Of a stretch of 12,136 bases of DNA, positions 1 to 5,460 are shown piece after piece. Below the pieces are notes generated by a model that had not been told where the DNA came from, ran no database searches, and worked only from the letters and a program-made list of their open reading frames with translations. A program made the translations under genes and the position numbers. Each line of letters starts with the position of its first letter. Within the stretch, counting starts at the first letter, position 1. Origin of the DNA: Syntrophobacterales bacterium (GTDB lineage Bacteria > Desulfobacterota > Syntrophobacteria > BM002); the NCBI GenBank assembly GCA_030601545.1, contig JAUVTM010000038.1, forward strand, positions 1-12,136, in the 5' to 3' direction.

Positions 1-352
1 CGTGGGCAATTACGGGTCCCAGGTTGGTGGGGTGCTGGCCGTATTTCCCTGAGCGCAAATCCTCACACATTCTCTCATCAACGAGATACACACCTGACGA
101 AAGCGGTGCGGTAAGGCCGCCTCGACTGGCGATCATCTGCACTTTGTCAAGCTCTATTCGATTGTTCTCTAAAAAGCCTTCAATTGCTTTCTTTCGCAAA
201 GGAAGTTGATCCATGTAGTGAGTGAGAGAATTGAGTTGGTGAATGGTGTGGTCAATGGTCTCCTGGGTCTTCAGGTAATCCTTCTCAAAAAAGGCCAGCT
301 TGGTGCTGGTAGAGCCGATGTTCAATACCAGAATCTTATAGGAAGACGTCAT
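1..352 (-). CDS. buk: Butyrate kinase, N-terminal part (runs off the window)
   Basis: Reading the minus strand from an ATG at 350-352 gives an open frame of 117 residues that continues past base 1. It begins MTSSYKILVLNIGSTSTKLA, the first phosphate-binding motif of the ASKHA (acetate/butyrate kinase) family; the usual NPGSTSTK has Ile for Pro here. Further on are RKKAIEGFLE, SRGGLTAPLSSGVYLVDERM and the QHPTNLGPVIAH stretch, which match butyrate kinases rather than acetate kinases. About one third of a ~355-residue enzyme is visible. Butyrate kinase interconverts butyryl phosphate plus ADP and butyrate plus ATP in the cytoplasm, usually with phosphotransbutyrylase. A purine-rich AGAGAGGTG lies just ahead of the ATG. 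The gene is divergent from the unit starting at 728. A branched-chain fatty acid kinase is the main alternative, because substrate cannot be read from this fragment. Confidence 0.9.
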   Translation of the reverse strand, partial: MTSSYKILVLNIGSTSTKLAFFEKDYLKTQETIDHTIHQLNSLTHYMDQLPLRKKAIEGFLENNRIELDKVQMIASRGGLTAPLSSGVYLVDERMCEDLRSGKYGQHPTNLGPVIAH

Positions 353-575
353 GATCGCACCTCTCTGGCCACTCATCGAAGATCTCTGCCATGACCGATG
401 GGCCTTTCGTTTTGCCAGTCAGGTGTAATGATGCTCTGGCGGATCTAAAGGCGTAAAGATTGTCTTCTGAAGTTCCGCTCTTTAAAAGTAGTATCTTAAT
501 TATTTCCTATACCAACAGAATGCTCTCCTGTCCACACACGCAGGACAAGAAATCGAATCGTATCCATTTTTCTCT

Positions 576-605
576 TTGACAGAAGCCTGCCATTGAGCGT
601 AGCAT
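576..605 (+). promoter_or_regulatory. Possible sigma-70-type promoter in the 375-bp divergent gap
   Basis: TTGACA at 576-581 is followed after 18 bases by TAGCAT at 600-605 (4 of 6 matches to TATAAT), oriented toward the unit at 728 with a ~115-base leader. A small inverted repeat, TGTCC/GGACA, lies near 529-546. No gene, RNA or other repeat is evident in the remainder of 353-727. The prediction rests on hexamer matches only. Confidence 0.25.
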
Positions 606-727
606 GATTTTAGTATGCATCCTCTTCAGACTTTTCCAGATACCGTATCACCTATCAATTTTCCCCGGAGAGCAAGGAGGCATTCCGCTGGGCTAACTAG
701 ACGATAAAGTGTTGAAAGGAGAAAATT

Positions 728-1141
728 ATGAAGAGAAAGGACAAGTATCGACTTCGAGTAACCAAAATAGAAGAGCTCCAGGTTCATGACACGCCTGGTC
801 ACACCCTGACTCTAACTGAGATGGAGGGGGAACCCATTGAATACGAACCGGGTTTGGCCGGCGAGTTTGTCACCCGCCGCAGTGTCACCTTCCACGACCG
901 GGCCAGGGGTTCAGGTCCTATGGAGGGGTATGTTATGGCCTACTTCCAGGAAGGATCAGCCTACAGTCGCTTTGAAGGGCAGCGTGACGGTAAGACAAAA
1001 GTCAGCGCCGGCACGTGGAAAACGTATCACTCTACAGGGAAACTGGCTGACATCAAAGGCGAAGGAACATTCAGGGTTACTGCAGGAGAACGCTGGAACG
1101 AGTACATCCTCGAATTAGAAGGCGAATATGAGGCCGCGTGA
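728..1141 (+). CDS. Unrecognised ~15-kDa protein, paralog 1 (probable small beta-barrel)
   Basis: This 137-residue protein has a clear ribosome site, AAAGGAGA at 715-722, five bases ahead of the ATG. It has no signal peptide or membrane segment, so it is probably cytoplasmic. It begins with a lysine/arginine-rich MKRKDKYRLRVTK and then alternates polar and hydrophobic residues, as expected for beta strands. Landmarks are HTLTLTEMEGEPIE, GEFVTRRSVTFHDR, GSGPMEGYV and GKLADIKGEGTF. The order 'G-x-G...EGYV.AYF..G...F.G......GTW......G.LA.IKG.GTF' resembles the general pattern of allene-oxide-cyclase-like barrels such as DUF3224, but this is inference from pattern and not a firm match. It is about two-thirds identical to the protein encoded at 2196-2615, on the other side of a universal stress protein. 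Function is unknown; the context suggests a stress or ligand-binding role. Confidence 0.85.
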   Translation: MKRKDKYRLRVTKIEELQVHDTPGHTLTLTEMEGEPIEYEPGLAGEFVTRRSVTFHDRARGSGPMEGYVMAYFQEGSAYSRFEGQRDGKTKVSAGTWKTYHSTGKLADIKGEGTFRVTAGERWNEYILELEGEYEAA

Positions 1142-1223
1142 AGTGGGCAGGACCTCATCTTGTTGCCATGTGCTTTGCTGTAACGTGAAGAAATGAGGAT
1201 ATTATCAGTAAGGAGGTTTTGCT

Positions 1224-2159
1224 ATGGTCAAAAGATTCCTCCTCGGCATTGACGATTCGCAGTACACCTTTGAAGCCCTGGAAAATCTGGCTGGTCTCTT
1301 CCTAAAAACCGATGCCCATTTCCATCTATTTCTCGCTGTGACTGAGAGTCACCTCCCGGCCCCCCCTCCAACCTCAACCGAGACCACTGATTGGCAAGAG
1401 GTGCAGAAGAGGCGGGCCCAACAAATCCTGGACAAGGGTGTCAGTTCACTGCTCCAGATGGGGTACAAACGCTCACGCATCAGCACGGAGACAAGACTGC
1501 AAAGCGTGAATGCCGCCCAGGATATCCTGAATGCCGGCAAGAGTGAAGAAATCACAGCCATCGTCTTGGCCCGTAAGCAGCAGTCCGGGGTTAAGCGCTT
1601 GCTTCCGGATACTACTACTGCCAATATTTATCAATATGCGGACGTGCAGCCTGTATGGGCAATCGGCAACCTCCCACTCAAGCCGCCCCACGTTCTCGCA
1701 GCAGTAGATGAATCTGACTACGCTGACCGTATCGCTATCCACTTGGCCGAGACCCTTGGACCGCTCCCCGATGTTCGGATTACCTTTCTTAATGTAATGC
1801 CAGCCAAACCGCCGGCTTATTGGGACGACGGCCACATTTTGGATAAGGAAGAGCGCGGGGAACGGAAGGGGGTAGTGAAAAAATGGCAGTGGCGCTATGA
1901 AGAAATGATGGGGGGTATCTTTGCCAAGGCGCGGGGAGTTCTTACCAAATCGGGCGTTGCCGAGGAGCGGATCAGCACAAAGATGCAAACTCGACGGAGT
2001 GGCCCTGCCCGTGACATCCTCGCCGAAGTGAGCCGGGGTGGCTACAACATAGTGGCCATCGGTAGACGCGGCTCTGGCGACAGCCAGATCGATCCGGGAA
2101 GCCGCGCCTCGAAGATTCTTCGGAGTGCTCGCGATTGTACAATAATGCTGGTGAACTAA
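1224..2159 (+). CDS. Tandem-domain universal stress protein (UspA family)
   Basis: This 311-residue protein contains two UspA domains. A strong AAGGAGG at 1210-1216 sits seven bases ahead of the ATG. Domain 1 (about residues 1-149) starts VKRFLLGIDDSQYTFEALE, with the Asp typical of the nucleotide pocket. Its expected glycine loop is degenerate: AIVLARKQQSGVKRLLPDTT has no G-x2-G-x9-G. Domain 2 (about 155-311) starts HVLAAVDESDYADRIAIHLA and ends with NIVAIGRRGSGDSQIDPGS then RASKIL, a near-canonical ATP loop one residue short of the usual spacing. Only the second half is therefore likely to bind nucleotide in the usual way. UspA proteins are cytoplasmic and linked to starvation and stress. 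The gene lies between two paralogs, 82 bases after the first and 36 before the second, so a three-gene operon is likely. Confidence 0.93.
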   Translation: MVKRFLLGIDDSQYTFEALENLAGLFLKTDAHFHLFLAVTESHLPAPPPTSTETTDWQEVQKRRAQQILDKGVSSLLQMGYKRSRISTETRLQSVNAAQDILNAGKSEEITAIVLARKQQSGVKRLLPDTTTANIYQYADVQPVWAIGNLPLKPPHVLAAVDESDYADRIAIHLAETLGPLPDVRITFLNVMPAKPPAYWDDGHILDKEERGERKGVVKKWQWRYEEMMGGIFAKARGVLTKSGVAEERISTKMQTRRSGPARDILAEVSRGGYNIVAIGRRGSGDSQIDPGSRASKILRSARDCTIMLVN

Positions 2160-2195
2160 AGAAGCGAATCGGGGATTCGGTGGAAGGAGAAGACT

Positions 2196-2615
2196 ATGGA
2201 ACGGAAGAAACGCAAGGACAAGTATCTCCTTAGGGTTACCAAAGTAGCATCGCTCCAGGTTCACGACAAGCCTGGCCACACCTTGACGCTGACTGAAATG
2301 GAGGGTGAGCCCATAGAACTCACCGAGGGTGTGGCCGGCGAGTTTGTCTCCCGCCGAAGCGTCACATTCCACGACCGCATTAAGGGCTCTGGTCCCATGC
2401 AGGGGTATGTCCAGGCCACCTTCAAGCATGGGGCAGTGCAGAGCCGCTTTGAAGGCCACCGCGACTCCACTACCAAGATTAGCGCGGGTACCTGGCAAAC
2501 CTACAACGGCATAGGCATCCTGGCGAACATAAAGGGAGGGGGTACTTTCAAAATCACACCAGGGAATAGACGGGGCGAGTTTATTCTTGAGTTGGAAGCA
2601 GAATATGAGCTTTGA
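2196..2615 (+). CDS. Unrecognised ~15-kDa protein, paralog 2
   Basis: This 139-residue protein is preceded by GGAAGGAGA at 2182-2190, five bases from the ATG. It aligns end to end with the protein at 728-1141, apart from two extra residues in the basic N-terminus (MERKKRKDKYLLRVTK). Long blocks are identical: PGHTLTLTEMEGEPIE, RRSVTFHDR, SRFEGHRD against SRFEGQRD, and the SAGTW...LANIKGGGTF strand pair. Changes cluster around the LQVHD region, the EGV loop and the C-terminal GNRRGEF turn. There is no signal peptide or membrane segment. Keeping two diverged copies around one USP gene suggests related but separate jobs, possibly a heteromer or two ligand specificities; this is inference. Both copies may belong to an undescribed family. 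The coding sequence is followed directly by repeat DNA. Confidence 0.85.
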   Translation: MERKKRKDKYLLRVTKVASLQVHDKPGHTLTLTEMEGEPIELTEGVAGEFVSRRSVTFHDRIKGSGPMQGYVQATFKHGAVQSRFEGHRDSTTKISAGTWQTYNGIGILANIKGGGTFKITPGNRRGEFILELEAEYEL

Positions 2616-2626
2616 TTGAGGTTAGC

Positions 2627-2664
2627 GATTTTAGATTTTAGAATGTAGATTTCAGATTTAAGAG
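2627..2664 (+). repeat. Degenerate heptamer array, GATTTNA type
   Basis: Five consecutive 7-base units can be read: GATTTTA, GATTTTA, GAATGTA, GATTTCA, GATTTAA, then GAG. The same family recurs at about 3420-3463. It is non-coding and lies 12 bases after the stop codon of the preceding gene. Confidence 0.8.
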
Positions 2665-2669
2665 TTTTT

Positions 2670-2760
2670 GGTGGATTCGGCCGAAGGCCTTAATCCACCC
2701 TACATTTTGGGCGGTCCATGCATGCAGCTTGTAGGGTGGATTAAGCGAAGCGAATCCACC
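2670..2760. repeat. Paired REP-like palindromes in inverted orientation
   Basis: Two copies of a short palindrome face each other across 27 bases. The first (2670-2703) begins GGTGGATTCGG and ends TTAATCCACCCTAC. The second (2731-2760) begins GTAGGGTGGATTAAGCG and ends CGAATCCACC. Each copy can fold alone (GGTGGATT with AATCCACC), and the two can also pair with each other, as in bacterial BIME/REP pairs. The spacer contains CATGCATGCA. The position between the three-gene unit and dodecin suggests a possible role in transcript end formation or mRNA stability. No transposase is near. Confidence 0.75.
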
Positions 2761-2800
2761 TAGAGCAAAATCAATTACCTCAATAAAAAGATTTTAGTAG

Positions 2801-2816
2801 GCAACGTTAGGGTAAA
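2801..2816 (+). promoter_or_regulatory. GCAACGTTAGGGTAAA motif upstream of dodecin
   Basis: This 16-base word occurs with one difference (GCAACATTAGGGTAAA) on the minus strand at 5313-5328, just ahead of the GAPDH-like gene. It recurs as GCAACATTAGGGTTTA on the minus strand at 11603-11618, just ahead of the mannosyltransferase gene. In all three cases it points toward the gene. At the latter two sites it is the end of a MITE-like element; here no further element sequence is seen. It could be a solo element end or a shared regulatory site. Confidence 0.5.
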
Positions 2817-2850
2817 CGCACCTGATCTGCAGGTGGAAAGGAGCGAGGTT

Positions 2851-3066
2851 ATGTCCGTAGGCACCTACAAGATAATTGAATTGGTGGGGACAAGTGATGT
2901 TTCTTGGGAAGATGCAGCAAAAAATGCTGTGGAGACTGCGAGCAAGACCCTAAGGGACTTAAGAATCGCCGAAGTGAAAGAGCTGGACCTGAAAATTGAG
3001 GAAGGCAAAGTTGTCGCCTACAGAACGAGGTTACATCTATCCTTCAAATATATGGAAAAGGAATGA
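2851..3066 (+). CDS. Dodecin family protein
   Basis: The frame MSVGTYKIIELVGTSDVSWE, then DAAKNAVETASKTLRDLRIA (residues 21-40) and EVKELDLKIEEGKVVAYRTR, ending LHLSFKYMEKE, is a full-length 71-residue dodecin. Its expected fold is a three-stranded sheet around one helix, forming a hollow cytoplasmic dodecamer that stores flavin or a flavin breakdown product. I chose the ATG at 2851 because GGAAAGGAG (2835-2843) lies seven bases ahead and the protein then starts as dodecins do; an in-frame GTG at 2833 would sit before the ribosome site and is unlikely. The Trp that stacks on the flavin in characterised dodecins (W36 of the Halobacterium protein, in a 'W-x-E-V' setting) aligns with Ile39 of RIAEV here, so ligand binding may differ. 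The gene follows the USP unit, consistent with stress or cofactor homeostasis. Confidence 0.93.
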   Translation: MSVGTYKIIELVGTSDVSWEDAAKNAVETASKTLRDLRIAEVKELDLKIEEGKVVAYRTRLHLSFKYMEKE

Positions 3067-3082
3067 CCAGGTCAGATCGCAT

Positions 3083-3235
3083 AGAGCATAGCAAAATATC
3101 AAATTCCAAGCACCAAATCTGAGTGTTTTAGGTGTCAGGTGTCAGGTGTCGGGTGTCAGGAAAAAGAAACATAGAAGCTGAAACCTGAACACTGAACACT
3201 GAAACCTCTTTTGCCGGCAAAGCCATGCAACTCTG
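3083..3235. repeat. Hairpin-forming heptamer array, copy A
   Basis: AGAGCATAG at 3083 is followed by TCAAATTCCAAGCACCAAAT (3099-3118) and four 7-base units of GGTGTCA type (3131-3158). After an A-rich spacer come four units in opposite sense, CTGAAAC, CTGAACA, CTGAACA, CTGAAAC (3178-3205). The two arms can pair into an imperfect stem. A TTGCCGGCAAAGCCATGCAACT block follows. The same modules recur in the same order at 10065-10240. Confidence 0.8.
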
Positions 3236-3258
3236 CCCCCCGCAAGGCGGGTTCCCGG

Positions 3259-3540
3259 TTTGAGAATGCAGATTGCAGATTTAAGAGCTCAATACCTTGC
3301 GATAAGGAAGGAAGGCATGCAGCCTCAATCTACAATTTTACCCTGTGGAATCCCCCACAGGGGGTCCGCCAGCGGCGGAATTCCACAGGGCAGGTCTGAA
3401 ATCATAAATCATACAGTAAGGGATTTTAGATTTGAGAATGCAGATTGCAGATTTAAGAGCTCAGAACCTCACGGCCAAGAATGCATGCACCTCAATCTGA
3501 AATCATAAATCATAAATCGTAAATCATACAGTAAGGGATT
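3259..3540 (+). repeat. Tandem duplication of a heptamer-rich repeat
   Basis: Two copies lie head to tail. A 33-base block starting TTTGAGAATGCAGATTGCAG is identical at 3259-3291 and 3431-3463. Both copies continue through a GCATGCA..CTCAATCT block and end with GAAATCATAAATC...ACAGTAAGGGATT (to 3425 and to 3540). Inside each are 7-base periodic stretches (GATTTTA, GATTTGA, GAATGCA, GATTGCA, GATTTAA and ATCATAA, ATCATAA, ATCGTAA, ATCATAC). The first copy is interrupted by a palindromic insert; the second ends 4 bases before the next start codon. No coding sequence is seen in 3067-3540. Confidence 0.8.
3332..3397. mobile_element. Palindromic insert inside the first tandem copy
   Basis: Comparison with the uninterrupted second copy (CTCAATCT directly followed by GAAATC) shows 66 extra bases in the first copy, flanked by TCT on both sides. 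The core at 3341-3390 is a palindrome: outer arms CCCTGTGGAA and TTCCACAGGG, inner arms TCCGCC and GGCGGA. It has no coding capacity, so it would have to be mobilised in trans if it is mobile. The TCT duplication may be a target-site duplication or chance. Confidence 0.6.
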
Positions 3541-3544
3541 GCTC

Positions 3545-4012
3545 ATGGATCGTTCAGAGACTTTCCATTTCTTAGAAAGCTGTGCTTTTTTTAAGGGGTT
3601 CCAAAAAGATCACCTTCAGGAACTCACAAATCTGTTTCGGGTTGAAGCCTATGCCGCCGGAGATCACATTTTTCGGCAAGGTGATTTGGAAGAGCAGATT
3701 TATATTGTTGCTGAAGGGCATGTCTTTTTGGAACGATCTGTAGATCTGGGCACACGCAAGGGCACTGTTGTTATAGGAGTACTCAGTAAAGGCAAGGTTT
3801 TTGGCTGCTGGTCCACACTTCTCAATGAAACGCATACCCTCATGTCCTCGGCCGTCTGCCGAAAACCAACAAAAGTCTTGGTCATGAAGGGTTCGGCTCT
3901 AAGACAGATGATGCTTGATGACAATGAGTTTGGATTTAATGTCTTGGAAAGGCTCTGCTTCTTACTTCGAGATCGGCTCAAGGGAGCATATCACGCGATG
4001 GAAGAAATTTGA
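3545..4012 (+). CDS. Stand-alone cyclic-nucleotide-binding-domain protein
   Basis: This 155-residue protein begins MDRSETFHFLESCAFFKGFQ, the typical entry helix of Crp/Fnr-type effector domains. The beta roll follows (AAGDHIFRQGDLEEQIYIVA at about residues 37-56, EGHVFLERS, GVLSKGKVFG). The phosphate-binding cassette should carry Glu after 'FG' and a later Arg (FGE...PRTA). Here it reads FGCWSTLLNETHTLMSSAV (86-104), with Cys for Glu and no Arg, so canonical cAMP binding is unlikely. The protein ends shortly after the C helix (residues 127-155), with no helix-turn-helix or other output domain. It may sense another ligand or act by protein contact. The ATG is preceded only by a weak AAGGG contributed by the adjacent repeat. 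It converges on the GAPDH-like gene with three bases between stop codons. Confidence 0.85.
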   Translation: MDRSETFHFLESCAFFKGFQKDHLQELTNLFRVEAYAAGDHIFRQGDLEEQIYIVAEGHVFLERSVDLGTRKGTVVIGVLSKGKVFGCWSTLLNETHTLMSSAVCRKPTKVLVMKGSALRQMMLDDNEFGFNVLERLCFLLRDRLKGAYHAMEEI

Positions 4013-4015
4013 CTG

Positions 4016-5299
4016 CTACTGGCCGTGCATGGACTCAGCCATGGTCACCACTCGATCACCCAGGAGATTGCTGTACGACCCCAGTTCATTATCATACCAC
4101 CCGTAGACAACTGCTTTGGTGATTGGCACTTCCACCCGTGTTTCTGGAATATTTTCCAATATTTCCATAGGGATTAGTTGAGAGAGGTCGACTGCAACCC
4201 TCGCTGTCCTGGTATGCGTCACTTGACCCTCGATGGTGGCAGCAACCCGGTAGAGGCCGATAATATCATTTGAGACGTTCTGCTCTTCGGTGTAGTGCAA
4301 GTAACCTCTTGGCATTTGGGCTGAGTAGCGGCGGTAAATGTTGTTGATCTGCTCCCGGTCCACCCAGGGTTTGTCGGGCACTTCCTGAAAACTGATTACT
4401 AAGATAATGAGTGACCCGGTGCTCACTGGAATACGTACCGACTCTGCAATGAAGGGAATCTGCCCCATTTCAGGGAGCACTTGCACCAGGGCCTCCGCCG
4501 CCCCTGTGGAAGTGAGGATGATGTTGTTGAATATGCTCCTGTTTTTCCTGAGGTCTGTGGCCCCCGGTTTCGGCAAATGATCAAGCACTTGCTGAGAGGC
4601 GGTACTGGCGTGAATTGTTGCCATAGAGACGGAGAGGAAACGTTTGGGCCCGAAGCTGTCGATGAGGGGCTTTAACATAAAGGCGAGGCAGGTGGTTGTA
4701 CACGAGGCATGACTGACAATCGCGTGCCGGGTGGGATCGTAATCGATCTCATTGATACCCATGATGGTCGTGACCGCATCGTCAGACATGGGGCTGGACT
4801 TGTCGGAGATTCTGAACGGAGCTGACACCACAACCTTCCTGGCCCCTGCGGCCAGATGGCCACGCAGCGAGCCTTTGTCGTGGTCTGCCGGCAGCGTCGG
4901 ATCCCGGAACCGGCCGGTGGCGTCTAGTGCCAGTTCCACACCATGGTCCAGCCAGTTGATATCGCGTGGATTTCGGTGCCGGCGAAGGATAGTAACAACC
5001 GTCCCGTTGATCACCATTCGACCCTTTCTCTCGTCCAGGTCCTCAATGACCCGTTGGGCCCGGCATCCATGGAGGTAGTTGTGTAAAGCCCCATAGACTG
5101 AGTCTTTTTCAATGAACAGTGCAATGTCTTCCAGACTAGTCCCGGCCTCTCGACCGATGTTCACCACCACCTCGGCAAAATAGCGTCGTTCCACCTGATG
5201 CCAGAGGCTCAATTTCCCGATCCGCCCCAGGCCGTTAATACCTAATTTCATGGGAGAGGGCTCCGAAACCATTTCAAAAGTTGGCCGCGAACTCATCAC
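4016..5299 (-). CDS. gap: Divergent, long glyceraldehyde-3-phosphate dehydrogenase family protein
   Basis: At about 427 residues this is some 90 longer than ordinary GAPDH (~335). The NAD-binding start KLGINGLGRIGK lies after a ~16-residue extension. The catalytic region reads SHASCTTTCLAF (nucleophile Cys200, usual form SCTTNCLAP, so Asn to Thr and Pro to Phe). ATIHAS supplies the catalytic His230, followed by DLRKNRSIFNNIILTSTGAA, RIPVSTGSLI and WYDNELGSYSN. The key Cys/His pair is intact, so oxidoreductase activity is plausible, but substrate and cofactor may differ from glycolytic GAPDH (for example erythrose-4-phosphate). Extra length lies before the Cys (for example residues 60-120) and in the C-terminal half (MPRGYLHYTEEQNVSNDIIG). 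GGAGG lies 6 bases from GTG 5299 and 9 from ATG 5296; either could start translation. A MITE-like end lies 16 bases upstream of the start. Confidence 0.88.
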   Translation of the reverse strand: MMSSRPTFEMVSEPSPMKLGINGLGRIGKLSLWHQVERRYFAEVVVNIGREAGTSLEDIALFIEKDSVYGALHNYLHGCRAQRVIEDLDERKGRMVINGTVVTILRRHRNPRDINWLDHGVELALDATGRFRDPTLPADHDKGSLRGHLAAGARKVVVSAPFRISDKSSPMSDDAVTTIMGINEIDYDPTRHAIVSHASCTTTCLAFMLKPLIDSFGPKRFLSVSMATIHASTASQQVLDHLPKPGATDLRKNRSIFNNIILTSTGAAEALVQVLPEMGQIPFIAESVRIPVSTGSLIILVISFQEVPDKPWVDREQINNIYRRYSAQMPRGYLHYTEEQNVSNDIIGLYRVAATIEGQVTHTRTARVAVDLSQLIPMEILENIPETRVEVPITKAVVYGWYDNELGSYSNLLGDRVVTMAESMHGQ

Positions 5300-5315
5300 A
5301 CTTTCCCTCCAATTT

Positions 5316-5380
5316 ACCCTAATGTTGCAAACCTATCCGGTAAAAACCGCTGCGCTCGCGTGATAGCGCGCCATCTGCGA
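5316..5380 (-). repeat. Solo end of the MITE-like element, 65 bp
   Basis: ACCCTAATGTTGCAAACC and the following GGTAAAAACCGCTGCGCTCG, TGATAGCGCGCCATCTGCGA match, inverted and nearly base for base, the right end of the element at 11606-11797. Similarity stops after CATCTGCGA at 5380. The other terminus is absent, so this is a truncated copy. Its outer end lies immediately upstream of the ribosome site of the GAPDH-like gene. Confidence 0.8.
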
Positions 5381-5460
5381 CCGCGGATCAGTTAAGACAT
5401 CAGTTGAGAGTTATTGGTTACTGGGAAAACCATCAACTGCTATTCTGCATCTCTCTCACA

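Noticed and set aside
1473..2498. 341-residue open frame on the minus strand opposite the USP gene and paralog 2
   Set aside because: It is antisense to two well-supported genes with good ribosome sites, has an arbitrary composition with no recognisable domain, and spans a gene boundary.
2833..2850. Upstream GTG start for dodecin
   Set aside because: It lies ahead of the clear ribosome site and would add six residues not typical of the family.
3131..3205. CRISPR-like appearance of short repeated words
   Set aside because: The units are 7 bases, contiguous, without spacers, and mirrored into a hairpin; no cas genes are nearby.
3211..3508. Short plus-strand frames over 3211-3508
   Set aside because: They run through the tandem heptamer repeats and the palindromic insert; similarity between them reflects DNA duplication, not protein conservation.
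5313..5328. Telomere-like TTAGGGT word
   Set aside because: It occurs once per site as part of a longer bacterial motif, not as tandem TTAGGG repeats.
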